Shown in pieces: positions 22,531-24,033 of a DNA stretch of 24,033 nucleotides. The DNA lies in contig DBCY01000011.1 of the NCBI GenBank assembly GCA_002293295.1, positions 1 through 24,033 on the forward strand, given 5' to 3'. Each line of letters begins with the position of its first letter. Positions within the stretch are counted from its first letter, which is position 1. The DNA is from Ruminococcus sp. UBA946. Its GTDB lineage: Bacteria > Bacillota > Clostridia > Oscillospirales > Ruminococcaceae. The notes under the pieces were generated by a model that saw nothing but the letters and a program-made list of their open reading frames with translations, did not search any database and was not told where the DNA came from. Position numbers and translations under genes: made by a program.

Positions 22531-23420
22531 ATCGTTACCTCCCAGGGATATTCCCTCAGCATATCGTCCTCTCCGACAATGGGTATCAAACTGTTTTTCA
22601 TGAAAATAGGAACACTGGCTTCTTTGCAAACCTTGACAATTTTATTAATCCAATCCGCTTGGGGAATAATCTTACCTTTCCTATTTCCGGTTTCCGCTCC
22701 GATTACTATCCATTTCCATCGTGGATAATTCCCGGGTTTATATATTATATCTGTGTCTATTTCTTCGTGAAGCGGTTCAAGGCTCAACCAATGCGAACCG
22801 TTATAACTATAGGCAGCCTTACGCAACTGGTCGTTATTTGTCACACTCATTCCGAAATGCATTTCCACGCCGTTAATCGGCTTTTTTCTATGTATTCTGC
22901 CTGTTGTCCCGCCATACTCTTCAAAAAACCATGCTGCATACGCTCTATAGTTTTTAGTTAGAAAAAGATAACGATGCTGCGGAGCAGAAGCACAAGCTTT
23001 TAAAACTTCATTAATCCATCCGTTAGGAACCCATGTACCGAACAAATCACACATACTGCCTACAAAGACAGTCTGAGGTGTCTTTACTTCCTGCGGTTCG
23101 CCGAGGCGGTAACGGTGGAATGTCGGGTCAAAGTTATAAGGATAACTTGCTTTTACGAATTTGCCGTTAGGATAACCATGTGCGGAAAATCGGCGCATAG
23201 GCTGTTTATTGAAAATATGAAGTGTTTCCCCATGCGTAGTATTGTGAATTGAACCAACACAAGTTCCCTCTCCGTCAGGTATTTCTTCACCGCCGCAACG
23301 TGGCTCAAATCCTTTAAATCTGTTCGCTTGTTTTCGCGCATAGCAGTATTTACAGCCATGCAGACAGCCGGTGACGGGGTTCCAGGTCATATCGCACCAT
23401 TCAATGTCCGTCTTGTTCAT
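22527..23420 (-). CDS. DUF5131 (phage Gp37/Gp68) radical-SAM-like protein
   Basis: 297 aa. Residues 12-30 (TWNPVTGCLHGCKYCYARK) hold a CX3CX2C motif (Cys19, Cys23, Cys26) that can bind a [4Fe-4S] cluster, as in radical-SAM enzymes. Other typical segments are TVFVGSMCDLFGTWVPNGWI, YLFLTKNYRAY, EMHFGMSVTNNDQL, WLSLEPLHEEI and WIVIGAETGNRKG. The family is common in phages and bacteria, but its substrate is not known. Two further Cys (about 42 and 54) are present in the N-terminal region. It overlaps the small Cys-rich gene at its start by four bases and the ASCH gene at its end. Confidence 0.88.
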   Translation of the reverse strand: MNKTDIEWCDMTWNPVTGCLHGCKYCYARKQANRFKGFEPRCGGEEIPDGEGTCVGSIHNTTHGETLHIFNKQPMRRFSAHGYPNGKFVKASYPYNFDPTFHRYRLGEPQEVKTPQTVFVGSMCDLFGTWVPNGWINEVLKACASAPQHRYLFLTKNYRAYAAWFFEEYGGTTGRIHRKKPINGVEMHFGMSVTNNDQLRKAAYSYNGSHWLSLEPLHEEIDTDIIYKPGNYPRWKWIVIGAETGNRKGKIIPQADWINKIVKVCKEASVPIFMKNSLIPIVGEDDMLREYPWEVTI

Positions 23421-23614
23421 GAGCTTTCCCCCGCTTTCCTCTGAAACTCGCTGCAGTATGCACGGGGTCCGGTAAATTCCGTATATCTGTCAGACTTTTT
23501 GTTCATACAGTAATTTGACATTTCATTCGGATGTCCGGGCATGGCTGTCCATTGAAACCCTGCACATTCCTTGCAGATTTTACCGCCGTTAATTTTTACT
23601 GCTTTATCTTTCAC
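23417..23614 (-). CDS. Small cysteine-rich protein (zinc-binding?)
   Basis: 65 aa from GTG 23614. The Cys pattern is CKEC (14-17), then a single Cys in NYCMNKK and one in YCSEF, so one metal site could form. The rest is Lys/Asn-rich with no known domain. The start overlaps the stop of the upstream gene by one base (TAGTG), and the end overlaps the DUF5131 start by four bases. A role with DUF5131 is possible only from context. Confidence 0.65.
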   Translation of the reverse strand: MKDKAVKINGGKICKECAGFQWTAMPGHPNEMSNYCMNKKSDRYTEFTGPRAYCSEFQRKAGESS

Positions 23615-24033
23615 TATTCGTCACCGCCTTCAAAGTCTTCCGGCTCCTGATACTCGTAGTCATCTTCGTAGTTGTCCCCTCCGACCTCGGTATCATCGGT
23701 TTCAATTGTGTCGATAGGTACGAAATCATCACAACTGCTATTGCTGTCACATAGTCCCTCATAATGAATATCACAGCAAGCTTCCTCGTTACTTGCAGGA
23801 GGATAATGGGTATAGAGCTTGCATTTGGTACATATACAATCCGGGAATAGTTCTATGCAGTATGCCCTGCTTTCAGCGAAAGGGTCAGATGATTCTGCTT
23901 CGTTATCATCCCCGCTATAATCAGGAAGCAAGCCGGCTACATTCCTTCCGGGCAGGGCTTCTGTTTCAACGTCAATAATTGTTCCGTCAGAATTAACATC
24001 CTGAGCGTCAACATGAATATAATCATCAAAAAT
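23614..24033 (-). CDS. Acidic cysteine-rich protein, partial (N-terminus off window)
   Basis: The frame is open for 139 codons to the window edge without a stop, so a start at TTG 23931 is not needed and the gene probably begins outside. The middle contains many Cys (YCIELFPDCICTKCKLY, EEACCDIHYEGLC), similar in spacing to zinc-ribbon or treble-clef modules. The C-terminal 50 residues are strongly acidic (TDDTEVGGDNYEDDYEYQE). The N-terminal visible part is hydrophilic (DDYIHVDAQDVNSDG). I do not recognise the family. It is followed directly by another small Cys-rich gene. Confidence 0.65.
   Translation of the reverse strand: MFDDYIHVDAQDVNSDGTIIDVETEALPGRNVAGLLPDYSGDDNEAESSDPFAESRAYCIELFPDCICTKCKLYTHYPPASNEEACCDIHYEGLCDSNSSCDDFVPIDTIETDDTEVGGDNYEDDYEYQEPEDFEGGDE

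Overview
The window is a 24 kb stretch of a contractile-tailed (myovirus-type) phage or prophage genome of a Gram-positive, most likely clostridial, host. The host guess rests on strong AGGAGG-type ribosome sites, sigma-A-like promoters, a lipoprotein signal peptide of Gram-positive style and moderate-to-low GC. Every convincing gene lies on the minus strand, so transcription runs from high to low coordinates. Both ends cut through genes. No integrase, repressor, lysis gene or attachment site is visible, so lysogeny cannot be shown from this window.

Right part (24033 to about 20990), middle or regulatory genes: two cysteine-rich acidic or small proteins, a DUF5131 (phage Gp37/Gp68) radical-SAM-like protein, an ASCH-domain protein, an unrecognised protein, and a coiled/HTH protein that looks like a late-transcription activator. 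At 20986-20070 there is a self-contained unit: a good promoter, a DUF488 gene, a tRNA-Lys(CTT)-like sequence lacking several canonical tRNA bases, a structured stretch and an intrinsic terminator.

Left part (19978 to 1), late operon: a fused adenine-methyltransferase-like/GNAT-like protein, a ParB-like protein, small and large terminase, DUF1073 portal, Mu F-like head protein, an inserted lipoprotein gene with its own promoter and tandem terminators, DUF2213 prohead protease with a nested scaffold start, decoration protein, DUF2184 capsid protein, a HeH-type protein, DUF4054 adaptor, gp10-like protein, head closure, tail terminator, DUF3383 sheath, DUF3277 tube, tail-assembly chaperone with a -1 frameshift extension, tape measure, Dit-like protein, baseplate plug, hub and the start of the baseplate spike. 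The order matches short DUF3383/DUF3277 myoviruses such as the cyanophage Pam3 type.

The points most worth a second look are: a well-phased T_TTT_TTC slippery site joining the tail chaperone to an 89-codon -1 ORF; an internal ribosome site that would make a separate scaffold; a degenerate CCA-ending tRNA followed by a possible pseudoknot; the methyltransferase-GNAT fusion beside ParB; and the lipoprotein cargo gene within the head genes.
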